A DNA stretch of 64,000 nucleotides from CAZGRP01 sp964527995 (GCA_964527995.1 CAZGRP010000016.1:7589-71588), one strand, 5' to 3'; positions 16,499 through 26,303 are shown, counted from the stretch's first letter. Numbers and translations are program-made. Notes: generated by a model from the letters alone, not told the origin.

Positions 16499-18103
16499 TC
16501 ACTCCACCCAAATCGGATTGCTCAGCGCCCAGTGCCGCCTGTGCTTGTCACCGGTTTCTACTTCGGCGCGCACGTAGGAAGGTGTTTCCAGTGAACGCAG
16601 AGGAAAGTCCGCCGACAAAGCGTAGGCATCATCGAACTCGACCATCTCCCTCTCGATCTCCTCGCGATCCTGCCCGATCACACCGCGGTAGACCCGCACC
16701 CGCCTCAGCCGGCCGAACTCGGCCGTCGATCGTGCCAGAATGCGAAGCAGGCCGCCGCCCGAGGCCGTGCCCCCCATGCGTGTGACCTCCCCGTTGTGGC
16801 TGTCGACCTGCACGGAAACAAAAGGACCGTCCGTGACCATGCAGCGGCCGGCGCGCAGGGCTGCCAGGATCGCTTCAACTGATCGCTCCCCGTGCACATG
16901 AACCGCCGTACGCACCTTGCCAAACAGGTGGTCGTGGTGCTCGCGCATCGTGAAGAAAGGGAAGCCGATCTGCCGAAAGCGGTTGAAGTTGCCGTGGGCG
17001 TCGTTGCCGCCGTAGAGATAGAGTCTTTGTCCGGCAAGGAGCTGTCGCACCCACTGCTCGAGCCCTTCCCTGAGCCCCACATCGGAGCCGTTCCAAACCT
17101 GCAGGCCCGCCAGGTCTGGATGCCGGCAGTCGACATCCTCCCAGAAGCCACGTTGGACGAGCAGCCATTGCAGGAAGGGCGGCCGCGCCGCCGGATGCGC
17201 GGCAATCGCCAGCGCCTCTTCGGAAAGCTGATCGAGCACTTCTTCGATGCTCATCTCGGGTCGGGTGCGGAGCCAGCGTTCGGCGCCGTCGCCGCTTCCG
17301 GGAAAGAATCGCCGCGAATTCAACACCAGGAAGTGGACGTTGCGGCCGCGGGCATTGGCGCACGACACTTCCTCGCCCGGCAAAACGACCACATCGCGCT
17401 GCTGCCGGTTGATCTCCTCGACCTCCTCCCAGAGGGCCTGCCACTTCTCGAGATTCGGATCGTTGCTGAGATAGTCGTCGGTATGATCGTCGAGGTCGTA
17501 GGAGTGGTCGGTAACCGCGAAGAACCCAAGCCCCATCGCCTTTGCCATGTTGACAGCGGCTGCAATGGGTGCGCCGAACTCTACCTGGTCGTGCGTGTAG
17601 GTGGAATGAGTGTGCAGATCGCCGTAGATCCACCCGGCGTGCCGCGGCAGAGGCTGGCTGGCGATGAGTACCGAAAGCGGCTCGTGGCTGGTGCCGATGT
17701 GGTTGTCGTTGTGGCAGCGCAGTCTTCGCCCGCTTACGCTATACTCGATCTCGACATCCAGCGACATCTTGCCGCTCTCGGGCGCGTCCATCCGGAACAG
17801 GCGCCACCACAACGGCTGGCCGATTTCAAGGTCGTGCAGATGGAAGGGGCGGCGCCAGGTCTTTCCATCGGCAGCAGTGAGGGTGAGGGTCACGCAGTGT
17901 AGTGCCAGGGGATAGCGGTGGGCGTCTTTGACCAGGAGGAGAACCGGCAGCGGTTGCCCGGGCTCTACTCGGTGCGGAGCATCGGCGATGATTTCGGGCT
18001 CGCGCCTTTTGAGGCGGCTGTAGAGGCCTCTGAAGCTGTAGTGCGTCTCGGCATACAGCAGGAAGCCGCAGCCGAGAAGGCCGGAGAGGAGGTCAAGCGC
18101 CAT
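16499..18103 (-). CDS. PHP-domain phosphoesterase (CehA/McbA family metallohydrolase)
   Basis: 534 residues with an N-terminal hydrophobic segment (LDLLSGLLGCGFLLYAE), a beta-rich region to about residue 155, then a PHP domain. Its metal motifs are GDLHTHSTYTHD, FFAVTDHSYD, LPGEEVSC and NDAHGNFNR, which supply the His/Asp set of a polynuclear phosphoesterase or carbamate-ester hydrolase. A beta domain closes the protein. The gene overlaps the upstream glycosyltransferase by 11 bases and is the last of the minus-strand operon. In this context it may act on a phosphorylated glycan or lipid carrier; that is inference. Confidence 0.8.
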   Translation of the reverse strand: MALDLLSGLLGCGFLLYAETHYSFRGLYSRLKRREPEIIADAPHRVEPGQPLPVLLLVKDAHRYPLALHCVTLTLTAADGKTWRRPFHLHDLEIGQPLWWRLFRMDAPESGKMSLDVEIEYSVSGRRLRCHNDNHIGTSHEPLSVLIASQPLPRHAGWIYGDLHTHSTYTHDQVEFGAPIAAAVNMAKAMGLGFFAVTDHSYDLDDHTDDYLSNDPNLEKWQALWEEVEEINRQQRDVVVLPGEEVSCANARGRNVHFLVLNSRRFFPGSGDGAERWLRTRPEMSIEEVLDQLSEEALAIAAHPAARPPFLQWLLVQRGFWEDVDCRHPDLAGLQVWNGSDVGLREGLEQWVRQLLAGQRLYLYGGNDAHGNFNRFRQIGFPFFTMREHHDHLFGKVRTAVHVHGERSVEAILAALRAGRCMVTDGPFVSVQVDSHNGEVTRMGGTASGGGLLRILARSTAEFGRLRRVRVYRGVIGQDREEIEREMVEFDDAYALSADFPLRSLETPSYVRAEVETGDKHRRHWALSNPIWVE

Positions 18104-19283
18104 CGCCTCTGAGATCGGTTTGGGCGGTGGTGGTTTCGCTGATGCGTTTCATCTTGCCAGGTGTTTCCCACTCGTAGCGCACGCCTTTCCAGTGGACGGT
18201 CGTTGGAAACAAAACCACCGGTGCGAAAAACGTCGTGTAGAGGAAGTAGAAGGCTTCGAAGGGGAGCAGGTACCGCAACAAGTCTCGGCGATGCAGGCGA
18301 CCTGTGCTGGGCCAGAGCAGAGCCGTATCCGCGGCAATGACCGACAGGAGAGCCACCAGGCTCAGCAGAGACGAGCCAGGTAGCACGAGGCCAAGGGGCA
18401 GAAGAACATGTGTCAGGAATGCCACCGCCATCAGCGACTTTGCGAACAGAGACACTTCCTTGCCACCGGCAGCCCAGCGCTTGCGCTGGTGGTAGAACTC
18501 CGTGAATGTGGCCATCGGCTTGCTGAGAACGGTGTTGCGCGGGTCGATCGGGAAGCAGACGCGCCAGCCAGTCCGGCGGATCACGGCCTGCATCAGGTTG
18601 AAGTCCTCGATGATGCTGAACCCGAGGTTGCGGTAGCCTCCGACCGCTTCGTACGCGGCACGGCGGAAGGAGAAGTTGTTTCCGAGAACACTCACCGGCC
18701 TGCCGAGTCCAGCCGCCCCCGAGCCGACGGTCAGCAGATAGAGCCAGTCGAGGGACTGCACCTTGCCGGGGAGGCTGGTTCCGTCGCCGGGCTGGTCGAG
18801 GAGCGTAAACCCGGCCACGATGCCGACATCCGGGGCGTAGTACGAAACGTACGTGCGAACCCAGCTCCGCGGTACGGTGCAGTCGGCGTCGGTGACCAGG
18901 ATGATGTCACCGCGGCTATACTCGATCCCCTGGCAGATGGCGCTGGCTTTGCCCGATAGCCCTTGCACGCGCCGGCGCAGGCCGATGGCGCGCACGATGG
19001 GGTAGCGCGCCTCATACCTGCGGGCGATCTCCAGGGTGCGGTCCGTCGAGCCATCGTCGAGGATCAGAATCTCCAGCAGGTCGTGGGGGTACTCTACGCC
19101 GACGAGAGATTCCAGGCATGCGGGCAGGTTCTTCTCTTCATTCCGGGCGGCCACGAGGATCGATACGGTCGGGGTACCTTGTGAGCGCCGAAACCGGGCC
19201 CGGGAAAGACCCCGGCGCAGCAGCGCAGCCTGCGTCAGGTAGGCCAGGACAACAAGAAAGACCGCCCATCCGAGAGGTTGCAT
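18093..19283 (-). CDS. Membrane GT2 glycosyltransferase (1)
   Basis: 396 residues: an N-terminal helix, a GT2 catalytic domain, then three or four C-terminal membrane helices. Catalytic elements are SILVAARNEEKNLPACLESL, LDDGSTDRT, the DADC metal motif, IEDFNLM and QRKRW (Q/RxxRW), so it is a processive or membrane-anchored inverting transferase using a nucleotide sugar. The related gene at 19308-20495 lies 24 bases upstream and shares the same plan, suggesting duplication. It overlaps the PHP gene. The sugar is unknown. Confidence 0.85.
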   Translation of the reverse strand: MQPLGWAVFLVVLAYLTQAALLRRGLSRARFRRSQGTPTVSILVAARNEEKNLPACLESLVGVEYPHDLLEILILDDGSTDRTLEIARRYEARYPIVRAIGLRRRVQGLSGKASAICQGIEYSRGDIILVTDADCTVPRSWVRTYVSYYAPDVGIVAGFTLLDQPGDGTSLPGKVQSLDWLYLLTVGSGAAGLGRPVSVLGNNFSFRRAAYEAVGGYRNLGFSIIEDFNLMQAVIRRTGWRVCFPIDPRNTVLSKPMATFTEFYHQRKRWAAGGKEVSLFAKSLMAVAFLTHVLLPLGLVLPGSSLLSLVALLSVIAADTALLWPSTGRLHRRDLLRYLLPFEAFYFLYTTFFAPVVLFPTTVHWKGVRYEWETPGKMKRISETTTAQTDLRGDGA

Positions 19284-19307
19284 CGCCCGTTTGCCTCTTG
19301 CGATGAG

Positions 19308-20495
19308 CTACAGGTCGTTCCATTCAGCGAACTGCGTCTCCTCCAACGCAGGCTCGGGTTGCAGGCGAGACTCGAAGCTGTGCCCTTTCCAGCGGAACGA
19401 GCCCACCTGCCCCAAGGCACCGAAGAGGACCACGTACGGTACGTGGAGCACGCTCGCGACGGGGTAGTAGCGCAAGAGATCGTCTTGCCTCAAGACCCGG
19501 CTCCCCCGAAGCAGGAAGGCGATTTCAGCGGCTGCTTTGGCGGCCAGAGAAGCAAGGGCGGCGGCGGCGTAGAGCGGCACGAAGAAGGACACCAGCGGCG
19601 TGACCAAAAGCAGGGCATTATACAGCCAAACGCCGGTGAGAGAGAGCGCCAGCGCCTTGCGATAATGCCGCCCCTTCGAGGCATAGCGAACGCGCTGGTG
19701 GAAGAATTCGCTCAGACTGCCAGGGGGCCGCGTCCAGGTGCGGGCTGCCGGCTCGAAAGCGTAACGGATCTGCCAGTCTGTGTTCTGGTTGATCAAATGA
19801 AGGAGAAGGTCGTCGTCGCCCGAGATCAGGTGCCGCACCGAATGATAGCCGCCGACCTCCCAGAACGTCTCCTTGCGGTAACCCATGTTGCCGCCCGTGC
19901 AGGTCAGGCTGAACCGGTTTCCAATGCCGGCCGCTCCGACACAGGCCAGGGCGTAATATTCGAGGGCCAGCAACTTCTGCCAGATTCCGGCCGCTGGCCC
20001 GACTTCATACGCAGTGTAGCCGGCAACGAAGCCGACGCCCTGACCGAAGTGGCGCATCATGGTCGAAATCCACCTCGGCGGCACCACGCAGTCGGCGTCG
20101 GTGGTGAGAATCACATCGCCACGTGCCTCCTCGATGCCAAGCGTCAGCGCCCGCTTTTTGGGAGCCATGTCAGGGTCGAGATCATCGATTCGCAGCAGCC
20201 GCAGATTCGCATGGCGGAGTGCCAGGCGCTCTGCGACTTCGGAGGTGCGGTCTGTAGACCGGTCGTCGACCACCAGGACTTCGTAGCGGTCGGCCGGATA
20301 GTCCTGACTCAAGAGGCTGCGCAGACAGCGGCCCAGGTTCTTTTCTTCGTTCCGCGCGGCGATGAGGACGGTGACGAATGGCTGTTCGGAACTTCGTGGC
20401 AAGGGCAGTCTTGCCAGGCCGTTTCGCAGCCAGAACAGGGTGAGCACATAGGCGACCGTCAGCAGAAGAAGCAGAGCGATCAGCACAGAGACCAT
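19308..20495 (-). CDS. Membrane GT2 glycosyltransferase (2)
   Basis: 395 residues with the same layout as its neighbour: N-terminal helix, TVLIAARNEEKNLGRCLRSLL, VDDRSTDRT, TTDADC, SGDDDLLLHL and QRVRYASKG, then membrane helices. The start ATG has GGGAGG upstream. It is more like the third enzyme (25137-26303, also GDDDLL) than the first. It probably adds a sugar to a lipid-linked intermediate at the inner membrane. A 308-base gap separates it from the Wzi-like gene upstream, so it may have its own promoter. Confidence 0.85.
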   Translation of the reverse strand: MVSVLIALLLLLTVAYVLTLFWLRNGLARLPLPRSSEQPFVTVLIAARNEEKNLGRCLRSLLSQDYPADRYEVLVVDDRSTDRTSEVAERLALRHANLRLLRIDDLDPDMAPKKRALTLGIEEARGDVILTTDADCVVPPRWISTMMRHFGQGVGFVAGYTAYEVGPAAGIWQKLLALEYYALACVGAAGIGNRFSLTCTGGNMGYRKETFWEVGGYHSVRHLISGDDDLLLHLINQNTDWQIRYAFEPAARTWTRPPGSLSEFFHQRVRYASKGRHYRKALALSLTGVWLYNALLLVTPLVSFFVPLYAAAALASLAAKAAAEIAFLLRGSRVLRQDDLLRYYPVASVLHVPYVVLFGALGQVGSFRWKGHSFESRLQPEPALEETQFAEWNDL

Positions 20496-20803
20496 CGCCT
20501 CCCGTCTTGCGAACTCAGATCAGAAGCCTTCATGGGACCGGCCATCATCCTCTCAATAAAGTGCAAAATGCAAAAGGCAAAGCGCAGAATGGGGGATACT
20601 GTGCGCGTCGTGCGTATAGCTGACGATAAGTGGATCGGAGAATGAGCGCCCCAAAGTACCGATCCACCCCCAAAAAATCAAGGGTATTCTCCTGAATCTG
20701 CCGGCTGGCCTGAGTCGGCGTGCGACCATGAGTTTTGCTCGTCCCACCCCAGGCTCGGCGGCTCTTCCTCCGTAGATCCTGGCATTGCCCACCGCGTCCC
20801 CAC
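20496..20803. other. Intergenic region with inverted repeat
   Basis: 308 bases inside the minus-strand block without a convincing gene. GTGGATCGG (20630-20638) and CCGATCCAC (20659-20667) are a perfect 9-bp inverted repeat with a 20-base loop, and a GCAAAATGCAAAAGGCAAAGCGCA tract (20562-20586) is a degenerate direct repeat. The hairpin lacks a T run, so I do not call it a terminator. Confidence 0.5.
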
Positions 20804-22381
20804 TCAATAATTCGCCTGCAGCATCAGGAGCGCCCGGCGTTCGCTGATGTCGGCTCCGGGCCGGCGGTTGAGGTTGTGAATTCTGGCCCAACCGAATCGC
20901 AGCGTTACGAAGACATCGCGGAGCAACTGGTCTCTCAACTCCACGGTCACTTCTCGTTTCCTTTCAACGATGCCGGATAGAAAGTGCTTTCGTGAGCCGT
21001 CGGAGCGGCGGTGCGGCCGGTTGATGTCGCCGGCGCCGTGGCGTGTCTGTGTAAACTCGAGGCGCATCGCCGTGTCGCGCGTAGGCTGGTAGCGTAAGGC
21101 CAATTCCACGTCGTCGGCGTTCGGACCGAGCCAATGTCCGATGCTGCTGTTGTAGTGCTGGTAGGTGTTGATCGAGTCGCGGTGGGTATAGACAAACGGG
21201 TCGACGTGGGCGAACTCGAACAGCAGATCCAGATTATCCAGGCCTCCGAAGTCCGTCCACAGAAGCCCCGCAAGAAAGGCGTATTTGTTGCCCCAATTGT
21301 GAATCAGATTACGGTCGAAACTGAAGTCATCGACCAGCAACTCGGCGTAGGTCTTGATGCCATCCACGGGGAAGTAGGTCAGGTCGAAGCTCACCATGTT
21401 GTTGTCCCGGTCTCCGAGGTGGTGTTCAGCGATCTGGTACGGCATCAGCGGGTTGAGGTATTGGAATTCGACGGACCGCCCACCGTAGATCACGGACTCG
21501 GTGCCCGAGAGAAAAAGCCTGCGACCGACACGGAAATCGAGACGGTGAGCGGCCAGGTACTTTGCCCCCAGACCACTCCGCAGGAAGGCGTGCATGTAGG
21601 TGAAGCGGAAGTTTTGGAAGTCGGCCCAAAGACGAAACATGTCGGCCTCGGGCATCTGCTCCGAGACCGTCATGCTGCCGCGCCGGCCTGGTCCCCACTG
21701 TGCCTTGTCCCGCCCGACCTGCAGGCGCACCCAACGGTTTCGTACCACGGCGTAGGCGCGCGCCTGGTCTGAGAAAAGGATGTTCCCCGTTCTCACAAGC
21801 GGGGTGCCGAGGGATGGATCGAAGCGCTCTCTGACCACCCGGGCGCCGCTGATGGCGGTGTTGCGCGCTTCGAGTTCGAAGGCCAGAAAGCGGTGCAGTC
21901 GGCCGCGGATGATGCCGCCGCCGGTGGTTTCCAGCCTTCTACCGGAGGAGTCGGCCTCCTGGCCGCTGCGCAGGAGAAGGCGCTGCTCGAAGAGCGCATC
22001 GAAGTAGATCGTGCTGCTGTCTTGCCTCAAGGTCACCAGGTGCGGCTCCCGCAGCCGGCGGCTGTATTTGACCCCCCGCTCCGCCATCTCGTCCGCAAAT
22101 TCTCCCTTCAACTGCTCGAACAGCCGGCGATCGGTCTTGGAGAGAAGCCCGGGGCTGTTGCGCAACCGCGCATCGATGCGGGCGATGATTTTCGCCAGTC
22201 GAGCCCGCGAAACCGGTCGGGTGCGCAGAGCGATGTCCCGAACCAGACCCCTGGTTTCGAGGCGGTCGAGAAAATCGTAAGCCCAGTGTCCGATGGGGAG
22301 GTTGGCCGACTGCGCCAATGAGGCGGCTGGCGCGAGAAGAGAGAGGAGGATGATCAGAACAAAGAGGCGAACTCGATTCAA
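20804..22381 (-). CDS. Wzi-like capsule-assembly outer-membrane protein
   Basis: 525 residues: signal peptide (LFVLIILLSLLAPAASLAQ), an alpha-helical region with the GHWAYDFLDRLETRGLV segment seen at the start of Wzi-type and SLH-like proteins, then a barrel with many Tyr/Arg strands, LQVGRDKAQWGPGRRG, SGTESVIYGGRS and LMPYQIAEHHLGDRDNNMVSFD. Wzi proteins are 18-strand outer-membrane barrels that anchor or organise surface polysaccharide. The ATG overlaps the stop of the deacetylase gene by four bases, so the two are co-translated. This ties the operon to a cell-surface glycan. Confidence 0.75.
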   Translation of the reverse strand: MNRVRLFVLIILLSLLAPAASLAQSANLPIGHWAYDFLDRLETRGLVRDIALRTRPVSRARLAKIIARIDARLRNSPGLLSKTDRRLFEQLKGEFADEMAERGVKYSRRLREPHLVTLRQDSSTIYFDALFEQRLLLRSGQEADSSGRRLETTGGGIIRGRLHRFLAFELEARNTAISGARVVRERFDPSLGTPLVRTGNILFSDQARAYAVVRNRWVRLQVGRDKAQWGPGRRGSMTVSEQMPEADMFRLWADFQNFRFTYMHAFLRSGLGAKYLAAHRLDFRVGRRLFLSGTESVIYGGRSVEFQYLNPLMPYQIAEHHLGDRDNNMVSFDLTYFPVDGIKTYAELLVDDFSFDRNLIHNWGNKYAFLAGLLWTDFGGLDNLDLLFEFAHVDPFVYTHRDSINTYQHYNSSIGHWLGPNADDVELALRYQPTRDTAMRLEFTQTRHGAGDINRPHRRSDGSRKHFLSGIVERKREVTVELRDQLLRDVFVTLRFGWARIHNLNRRPGADISERRALLMLQANY

Positions 22382-23112
22382 GCGGCTACCGGCGATTGTT
22401 TCGACATTCCGTGAAATGCAAGGTGGGCCAGCCCGAAGCGCGTCAGCTCGGCGACCCGAGTGGCCTTCCTTCCGGTCACCATCTGGGACAGGGGCAGGCA
22501 GCGATAGCCCCGCACAGTCAGCAGGGGGAGGAGTTCCGACAGAGCCGTAACCGTGGTGGCGCTGCGCTGGTGACCGTCGTGAAGCAGAATGATGGTGCCC
22601 GGCTGCAGATGGCGGAGGACTCGCCGAACGATGGCGGCTGGCGTCGAGCGGCTCGAGTAATCCCGGCTATCGACCTGCCAGAGGACCAGCTGCTTGCCGC
22701 AGTCTCGAGTAGCGGCCAGCATCGCCGGGCCGAAACGGCCATACGGTGGCCGGAAAAGCCTCGGAGCAAAGCCAGCGGCCGCCGCGATGGCGGCGTCAGC
22801 CTGGTCGAGCTGATCGTGGATGTGGTGCCGCGATGCAAAGAGCAGGCTGCGATGCTGGCAAGCGTGACTGCCGATCGAGTGGCCTGCGGCAGCAGCAGCC
22901 CGCACCAGCTCGGGGTAGAGATCCGCCTTCTCGCCGACGACAAAAAAGGTGGCGCGGGCTTGGTGCTCGCCAAGGATCCTCAGAATTTCCGGCGTCCAGG
23001 TGGGATCCGGGCCGTCGTCAAAGGTGAGGTAGACGGCCCTGGTCGCTGCTGGCATTCGCCAGAGGATCTGTGGAAAGATTCGCTCCACTACTGCCGGGAT
23101 GCGGGTCCACAT
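22378..23112 (-). CDS. NodB-type polysaccharide deacetylase
   Basis: 244 residues with all five NodB motifs: TFDDGPD (catalytic base and metal Asp), SHACQH (metal His pair HxxxH), RPPYGRF, DSRDYSS, and LLHDGH. It lacks a cleavable signal peptide. The family removes acetyl from N-acetylhexosamines in peptidoglycan or polysaccharide. It is three bases downstream of the flippase-like gene and overlaps the Wzi-like gene, suggesting action on the polysaccharide made by this operon. Confidence 0.85.
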   Translation of the reverse strand: MWTRIPAVVERIFPQILWRMPAATRAVYLTFDDGPDPTWTPEILRILGEHQARATFFVVGEKADLYPELVRAAAAAGHSIGSHACQHRSLLFASRHHIHDQLDQADAAIAAAAGFAPRLFRPPYGRFGPAMLAATRDCGKQLVLWQVDSRDYSSRSTPAAIVRRVLRHLQPGTIILLHDGHQRSATTVTALSELLPLLTVRGYRCLPLSQMVTGRKATRVAELTRFGLAHLAFHGMSKQSPVAA

Positions 23113-23115
23113 GGT

Positions 23116-24135
23116 CTATTCGCCCCCCTTTGGCGAGCCTCGACGGCGGCGCAGCAGCAACAGCGACGCTCCAGCGACGGCCGGTAGTGCCACGTTGACG
23201 GCAAAAAGCAGCATCGCTGCATCGAAGGCGGCTGCCGGGACGACCCCGAGGCGCGCGAACACCAGAACGGCACTCCCCTCTCGGACTCCCACGTCGCCGA
23301 AGCTGATAGGAACAAGCGTCTTTACGAGGAGTGCGGCGGTGGCGGCAGCAGGGTAAGAGGCCGAAATTCCACCGGCAAAGGCCGCCACAAGAAGGGTGAA
23401 CTGGATCACAAAGGTTGCGTAGAAGGCCGCGGATAGAGCCAGAACGCCGAGGCGGAAACGCAGCGTAGACCGCACCCAGAGCATGGCGTTAAAACGGCCT
23501 GACAGCGTCCGCAGCCGCCTCGACCGAATGCGATTGGCCACAGAAACGAGGAGTGCCGGCGCGAGGCAGGCTGCCAGGAGCGCAGCGCCCAGCCCCGCAG
23601 CCAGGGCCAGCAATGCCCATGTGGCGGTCATCGCCTGCTGTACCGCCAAAAGCCAGCCCCACCCAAGCAGTCCCACCAGCAGGATCACCGCCAGATTGAC
23701 GGCCTTGTCCAGGGCCGCCAGGAAAGCCGTCTGCACCTTATCCAACTGCGGCAGAAAGAGGCCGCGGCCGATTTCTCCGTAGCGACCGGGGGTCACCAGG
23801 CCGAGGGCGAAGCCGGCCAGGAGCGAAGCCGCTGCGTCAGCGCCGCTGGTCTCTGGCCAGGAGGCCCGCAGCAGTTTCTTCCACTTGACGTGCTGCAGCC
23901 AGAGATTGGGGATCAGCAGCAGGACGGCCACGCCGATATAGACCGGCTGAGCTTTCTCAGCAAGCTCGAGCACGCTACGCCAGGAAACCGAACGTCCGAT
24001 GACGACAAGAACGAGCGATCCGAGAGCCAGTCGGAGCACGACAAGCAGCACATCGCGCTGTCGCTGCGACAGGCTAAATCCAGATCCCCAGGCCCTGGTT
24101 GCAGTTTTCGCAGATGTCGATAGAGTCGCGCGCAT
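23116..24135 (-). CDS. Flippase-like integral membrane protein (LPG synthase TM / UPF0104 family)
   Basis: A 339-residue hydrophobic protein with about eight helices. The family pattern is visible in LLLIPNLWLQHVKWKKLL, LAGFALGLVTPGRYGEIGRGLFL, FLAALDKAVNLAVI and LVKTLVPISFGDVGVREGSAVLVF (PxSxGDxGxRE). These proteins are related to the membrane part of MprF and to AglD/YbhN, and are thought to move or modify glycolipids. ATG 24135 overlaps the radical SAM stop by 62 bases; GTG 24051 would remove the overlap but has no RBS. Confidence 0.8.
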   Translation of the reverse strand: MRATLSTSAKTATRAWGSGFSLSQRQRDVLLVVLRLALGSLVLVVIGRSVSWRSVLELAEKAQPVYIGVAVLLLIPNLWLQHVKWKKLLRASWPETSGADAAASLLAGFALGLVTPGRYGEIGRGLFLPQLDKVQTAFLAALDKAVNLAVILLVGLLGWGWLLAVQQAMTATWALLALAAGLGAALLAACLAPALLVSVANRIRSRRLRTLSGRFNAMLWVRSTLRFRLGVLALSAAFYATFVIQFTLLVAAFAGGISASYPAAATAALLVKTLVPISFGDVGVREGSAVLVFARLGVVPAAAFDAAMLLFAVNVALPAVAGASLLLLRRRRGSPKGGE

Positions 24136-25090
24136 GCAGCATTGCGTCCATGAACTTTGCGTGCCTGCCGTTGTTCCAAATCGCCGTGTAGGAGGCCCCG
24201 TTGGAGAGATGGCCGAACAAGTGCCGGCCGTTCTTATCGAAACAGCACGGTACGATGCCGCCGTCCCAGTTGACCAGCGTGGTGAGCCACGGTCGAGGGC
24301 ACGGACCCTTGCCTGCGCTCCTCACCTTCAATGCTGTGCCGTCGTAGTCGTATCGCCGAAATTTTTCTTCCGCAGGTAACCAGACCGCTGCTTCTTCCAG
24401 AGTCTCGACCTGAATGTTTTTCTTCAGCAGCTTGTCGACACCGAGATCTGCCGCCATCCTCTCCATCTCCGGAATCTGATCTTCGTTGTGCTTCATGATC
24501 AAGAACTGGAGGAAAACATAGGGTGTCTTGCTTCGCTGGCGAACCTTCTCGGAAACCAGATTGCGCACTCCTCGCCTGACCCGCTCCAGGCTGCCGGCAA
24601 CGCGGTACTTCTCGTAGGACTTCTGGTCGACGCCGTCGATAGAGACGATCATCGTGTCCAGTCCGCAGGCCACCGTGCGGGCAGCGTTCTCCGCATCCAG
24701 GTAGTGGCCGTTGGTGCTGGTGGTGCAGTAGATGCGTTTTCGTTTGGCGTATTCGACGAAGTGGAAGAAGTCGCGGTTGATGTAGGGCTCACCCTGATGA
24801 TAGAGGAGAAGGTAAAAGATGTAATCGCCCACCTCGTCGATGAGGCGTTTGAAAACATCGAAGGTCATGCGCCCGCGGGCTCGGGTCATGCGACCGTTGC
24901 CGGTGACACATAGGGGGCACTTGAGATTGCAGACGTTGGTCGGCTCGACGGTCAGGATCGGCGGATATCCCCAGAGCAGCGTGCGGCCCGTCAAGGCGGA
25001 CGCTGCGAAGGAGGAAATCACTTTCGTTGCATTCCATATTCGCCGCGGCCTCAGCGTAGGCAGAAGCCTGCGGTAGACGATCTCTTTCAT
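24074..25090 (-). CDS. Radical SAM protein with SPASM domain
   Basis: 338 residues from ATG 25090. The radical SAM cluster motif is CNLKCPLC (Cys54, Cys58, Cys61, CxxxCxxC) after PILTVEPTN. A C-terminal SPASM region supplies further Cys in GPCPRPW, VPCCFD and CENCNQG, binding auxiliary Fe-S clusters. Typical substrates are peptides or sugar derivatives. The position between glycosyltransferase and flippase-like genes favours a glycan- or lipid-modifying role over RiPP maturation, since no precursor peptide is visible. The frame is open to a TTG at 25162, which I regard as unlikely. Confidence 0.85.
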   Translation of the reverse strand: MKEIVYRRLLPTLRPRRIWNATKVISSFAASALTGRTLLWGYPPILTVEPTNVCNLKCPLCVTGNGRMTRARGRMTFDVFKRLIDEVGDYIFYLLLYHQGEPYINRDFFHFVEYAKRKRIYCTTSTNGHYLDAENAARTVACGLDTMIVSIDGVDQKSYEKYRVAGSLERVRRGVRNLVSEKVRQRSKTPYVFLQFLIMKHNEDQIPEMERMAADLGVDKLLKKNIQVETLEEAAVWLPAEEKFRRYDYDGTALKVRSAGKGPCPRPWLTTLVNWDGGIVPCCFDKNGRHLFGHLSNGASYTAIWNNGRHAKFMDAMLHARDSIDICENCNQGLGIWI

Positions 25091-25136
25091 CAGAGCCCGG
25101 TAACCCCTCTTTGTATGCTGCCGTCCGCCGCCACAC

Positions 25137-26303
25137 TCACTCCTTCCAGCGAATCCTGGCAACCGCCGCTAGTGGCGAAAGCAGCAGCGTGGATAGAAGC
25201 AAGTAGATCTCCCACGGCAGCAGGAATCGGATATGAAACGACTGAGCCATTCGACGAGCAAAGGTGTGCAGCAACAGTCCGTCGAGCACCAGCTTGGCCG
25301 CCAGGCTGGTGAGAGCAGCCGCCCCTGGGAATGCGCCAAACAGGGCCGCTGCCGCAGCGGCCCAGAGAAGGGCATTGCAGCCGTGAAAGAGAGCATAGCC
25401 CGCCAGCACCGGACGCGGGTAGTATCGACCCGCGGACAGGTGGCGCAGTCGCTGCCGCAAAGCGCTCCGGAACTCCGCCGGCGCGATCGCCGGCACGACC
25501 GCTCCCTGCGCCGCGGCAAAGGTGATCTGCGCCCCCTTTCGCCGCTTCAGGCGATGAAGAAGCAGGTCGTCGTCGCCGGAGACGCTGCGATGCAGGTCTG
25601 AAAATCCGCCATTTGACTCAAAGAGCCGTCGCCGGTACGCCAGGTTTCTGCCGCTGCACGTAATCACTGTGCCCAGTCCCACACCAGCCGCGGCAACGAC
25701 CCCGGCCGCCAGGGCATCGACTTCCAGGGCTCGCGCCCAAAGCCTCCGGGCTGGGGATCGCACCGGCGAGTAACCGATCACGGCATCTGTGGCCGCATCG
25801 AACCGTCCTGCCACCTCCTCGATCCATTGCGGCGGCGGCTGGCAGTCGGCGTCGGTGGTCAAAACGACCTGGCCGCCGGCACGCTGGATTCCGAGTTCCA
25901 GAGCATGCTTTTTCCCTTGCTTGCCAGCCGGCAGGTGATCGACGCGCACGACCGACAGCCGCCGAAGCCGGGATTGCCAACGCCGGACGATTTCGGCTGT
26001 GCCGTCGCTGGAGCGATCATCCACCACCACGACCTCCCACAGAGGGTGCGGGTAGGTCTGCGCCTCCAGGGCACGCAAGCACGCCGCGATGACGGCTGCC
26101 TCGTTGCGTCCTGCGATGACGACGCTGACGGTCGGTCGCGCCTGCGTGCACGAGCTGCGTGTGGCGCGCCGCACTCCCCACCACAACACCACAATTACGG
26201 CGGCATAGAGGGTGAAGACGATGAAAAGGGCAGAGGTGCCGGCGATCCCGTTCCAGGCGGCTGAATGTTGGGCTAAAATATCCAATCCGCGACAAAGACG
26301 CAA
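25137..26303 (-). CDS. Membrane GT2 glycosyltransferase (3)
   Basis: 388 residues, with the same plan as the two GT2 enzymes downstream: N-terminal helix (LFIVFTLYAAVIVVLWW), SVVIAGRNEAAVIAACLRAL, VDDRSSDGT, TTDADC, SGDDDLLLHRL, QRLRHLSAG, then C-terminal helices. The start is uncertain: the frame has no ATG before the first helix, and only TTG 26303 or TTG 26285 fit, neither with a clear RBS. It begins the group downstream of the GxGYxYP gene. Confidence 0.8.
   Translation of the reverse strand: MRLCRGLDILAQHSAAWNGIAGTSALFIVFTLYAAVIVVLWWGVRRATRSSCTQARPTVSVVIAGRNEAAVIAACLRALEAQTYPHPLWEVVVVDDRSSDGTAEIVRRWQSRLRRLSVVRVDHLPAGKQGKKHALELGIQRAGGQVVLTTDADCQPPPQWIEEVAGRFDAATDAVIGYSPVRSPARRLWARALEVDALAAGVVAAAGVGLGTVITCSGRNLAYRRRLFESNGGFSDLHRSVSGDDDLLLHRLKRRKGAQITFAAAQGAVVPAIAPAEFRSALRQRLRHLSAGRYYPRPVLAGYALFHGCNALLWAAAAAALFGAFPGAAALTSLAAKLVLDGLLLHTFARRMAQSFHIRFLLPWEIYLLLSTLLLSPLAAVARIRWKE

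Noticed and set aside
20630..20667. Intrinsic terminator from the 9-bp inverted repeat in the polysaccharide block
   Set aside because: A 20-base loop and no T run on either strand.
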